Source of the DNA: Rhizobium sp. Root1203
GTDB lineage: Bacteria > Pseudomonadota > Alphaproteobacteria > Rhizobiales > Rhizobiaceae
Length of the DNA: 64,000 bases
Direction: 5' to 3'
NCBI RefSeq assembly: GCF_001424945.1
Contig: NZ_LMCW01000014.1
Location: forward strand, 1 to 64,000
Below are positions 62,583 through 64,000 of the stretch, in pieces; the stretch's first letter is position 1, and every line of letters starts with the position of its first letter. The notes beneath the pieces are model-generated. The model saw only the letters and a list, made by a program, of their open reading frames with translations, made no database searches and had not been told where the DNA came from. A program made the translations under genes and the position numbers.

Positions 62583-64000
62583 ATGACACCCGACATGCAG
62601 CAGCGCTTCTCGAACCTTGGAGAAGGTGACATCGACGTTTTGATCGTTGGGGCGGGCATAAACGGCGCCGGCCTGTTTCGTGACCTCTCAGCGCAAGGGG
62701 TGAATTGCGTGGTCGTCGACAAAGCGGATTTCGGTTCCGGAACGAGCGCTGCACCGTCACGCCTCATTCACGGCGGCTTGAAATACCTCGAGACGGGCGA
62801 ATTCGGCCTGGTCGCCCAATCGACGCTCGAGCGCAACCTGCTGCTGAAGAATGCTCCGCATTGCGTCGAACCATTGCCGACCTTCATTCCGGTCTTTTCC
62901 TGGACACGAGGTATCTGGGCGGCGCTGCGCACGATGCTCGGCTCCAAGACCGCGCCGCGCAGCCGCGGAGCTGTGCTGATCAAGATCGGGCTTGGCCTCT
63001 ACGATTTTTTCGGATCACGCGACCAGGTCATGCCGCGCCACCGGTTGATCCTCAAGAGGCAGGCACGCAAGGAGATGCCGCACATCACACCGGCGATCGT
63101 CGCGGGCGGCATTTATTATGATGCCAAGATCAGCAGGCCAGAGCGGCTCGTCTACGAGCTGGTCAAGGATGGGCTCGAGGCAAATGCGAAGAGCCTTGCT
63201 GCCAATTTTGCATCCCTGACAGCCGTCTCCAGCGGGCGCCTGACATTTCGGCGATCGGACAGCAGCGAATTCGCAATCACACCCAGGCTGGTGGTGAATG
63301 CCGCAGGCCCCTGGATCGATCAAGTCAATCGTGCGCTCGGCGCTCCCTCCCGGATGATCGGCGGCACCAAGGGTTCCCATATTCTGCTCGATCACCCCGA
63401 GCTGGTTCGCAGCCTGAACGGCCACATGATCTATTTCGAGGCCGACGATGGGCGTATCTGCCTCGTATACAGTTACCTCGGCCTGGCGCTCGTCGGTTCC
63501 ACCGACACCCCGGCTGACGATCCGGAAAATGTCCGCTGCGAGGAACCGGAGACCGACTATTTCCTCGAAAGCCTCCGCTCGCTGCTTCCGACGCTTCGCT
63601 TCGATCGCGAGCAGATCGTCTACAGCTATAGCGGCATTCGTCCATTGCCTGCTTCCGATGCGACGGCGCCGGGGCTGATCAGTCGCGATCACTCCGCACC
63701 CGTGAAGGAGCCGGAACCGGGTAGGCCGTTTCCGATCGTCTCGCTCGTCGGCGGCAAATGGACCACCTTCCGCGGCTTTGCGGAGGAAGTCGCCGATACC
63801 GTGCTTGCGCGCCTGCAGCACGCCCGCAGGCAATCGACCCGCTACCTGCCGATCGGCGGTGGAAAGGCTTTTCCGGCGGATGGGCAACACCGAAGCGTCT
63901 GGATCAATGAAACTGCGGCGCGGACCGGAATAGCCGTAGACCGCGTCGACGAATTGCTTGGCCGCTATGGCACGACGGCTACGGCATTGCTGGCTTTCGC
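62583..64000 (+). CDS. GlpD-like FAD-dependent dehydrogenase, partial at window end
   Basis: The frame opens with an ATG at 62583 (AGGA upstream) and stays open to the last base, giving at least 472 codons. The FAD motif IVGAGINGAGLFRDLSAQG is near residue 21 and LIHGGLKYLETGEFGL near 60; GGTKGSHILLD and VGGKWTTFRGF follow. It is closely related to the protein at 15313-17061, sharing the RGAVLIKIGLGLYDF and MPRH stretches. It should oxidise the phosphorylated polyol made by the kinase just upstream. The C-terminus is outside the window. Confidence 0.85.
   Translation, partial: MTPDMQQRFSNLGEGDIDVLIVGAGINGAGLFRDLSAQGVNCVVVDKADFGSGTSAAPSRLIHGGLKYLETGEFGLVAQSTLERNLLLKNAPHCVEPLPTFIPVFSWTRGIWAALRTMLGSKTAPRSRGAVLIKIGLGLYDFFGSRDQVMPRHRLILKRQARKEMPHITPAIVAGGIYYDAKISRPERLVYELVKDGLEANAKSLAANFASLTAVSSGRLTFRRSDSSEFAITPRLVVNAAGPWIDQVNRALGAPSRMIGGTKGSHILLDHPELVRSLNGHMIYFEADDGRICLVYSYLGLALVGSTDTPADDPENVRCEEPETDYFLESLRSLLPTLRFDREQIVYSYSGIRPLPASDATAPGLISRDHSAPVKEPEPGRPFPIVSLVGGKWTTFRGFAEEVADTVLARLQHARRQSTRYLPIGGGKAFPADGQHRSVWINETAARTGIAVDRVDELLGRYGTTATALLAF

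Noticed and set aside
1..64000. CRISPR arrays, tRNA or rRNA genes, insertion sequences
   Set aside because: No regularly spaced repeats, no tRNA-like T-loop with matching acceptor stem, and no transposase-like frame were found on reading both strands.

Overview
The window is a high-GC alphaproteobacterial chromosome or replicon segment, most likely from a Rhizobiaceae member (Rhizobium/Ensifer/Agrobacterium type). The reasons are a class III cellulose operon with bcsN, a complete rhizobial-type erythritol locus (eryABCD, eryR, eryH, eryI plus the eryEFG transporter), a DUF1127 microprotein, and dense overlapping operons. No rRNA, tRNA, insertion sequence, phage gene or CRISPR array was seen.

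Layout. (1) 116-9251, minus strand: cellulose operon bcsN-bcsA-bcsB-bcsZ-bcsK, with almost every junction overlapping. (2) 9638-21064, plus strand: a nine-gene carbohydrate operon. It holds a ribose-type ABC importer, a SorC regulator, an aldo/keto reductase, a GlpD-like dehydrogenase, a class I aldolase, an FGGY kinase and a GMC oxidoreductase. Its substrate is unknown but looks like a polyol. (3) 21290-24931: a small exported protein, a hybrid histidine kinase, a divergent LuxR-type response regulator and a frameshifted LysE exporter. Two near-identical 18-bp palindromes flank the two-component genes. (4) 25005-32006: a DipZ-type redox protein with a hydrolase, a Tat-exported hydrolase, an OmpR/EnvZ-type two-component pair and Ohr, which reads as an envelope redox-stress cluster. 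(5) 32016-37857: two TetR regulators with an ABC-F ATPase and a quinone reductase, then small rhizobial proteins. (6) 38017-47573: a type I secretion operon led by a large glycine-rich NGN-repeat protein and a second repeat protein, with a divergent degenerate-receiver LuxR regulator coupled to a possible HEPN-fold protein. This is the least conventional part of the window. (7) 47689-60003: the erythritol locus, catabolic genes on the minus strand and the importer on the plus strand, around a 589-bp AT-rich control region. (8) 60137-64000: a DeoR regulator, a third FGGY kinase and a third GlpD-like dehydrogenase that runs off the window end.

How the genes work together. Erythritol enters through EryEFG. 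EryA phosphorylates it, EryB oxidises it, and the isomerases EryC, EryH and EryI convert the tetrulose phosphate to erythrose-4-phosphate; EryD and EryR are the regulators. Regions 2 and 8 repeat the kinase plus FAD-dehydrogenase logic with diverged paralogs, so the window carries three polyol modules. Cellulose and the glycine-rich type I substrate could both be extracellular matrix components. Small open frames with strong ribosome binding sites sit directly before the first gene on both sides of the ery control region and before the DUF1127 gene; these look like leader peptides.

Limits: all calls come from reading the sequence, and no database search was run. Family names rest on motifs and context. 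Substrates of the two non-ery polyol modules, the function of the type I substrates and all operator assignments are inference.
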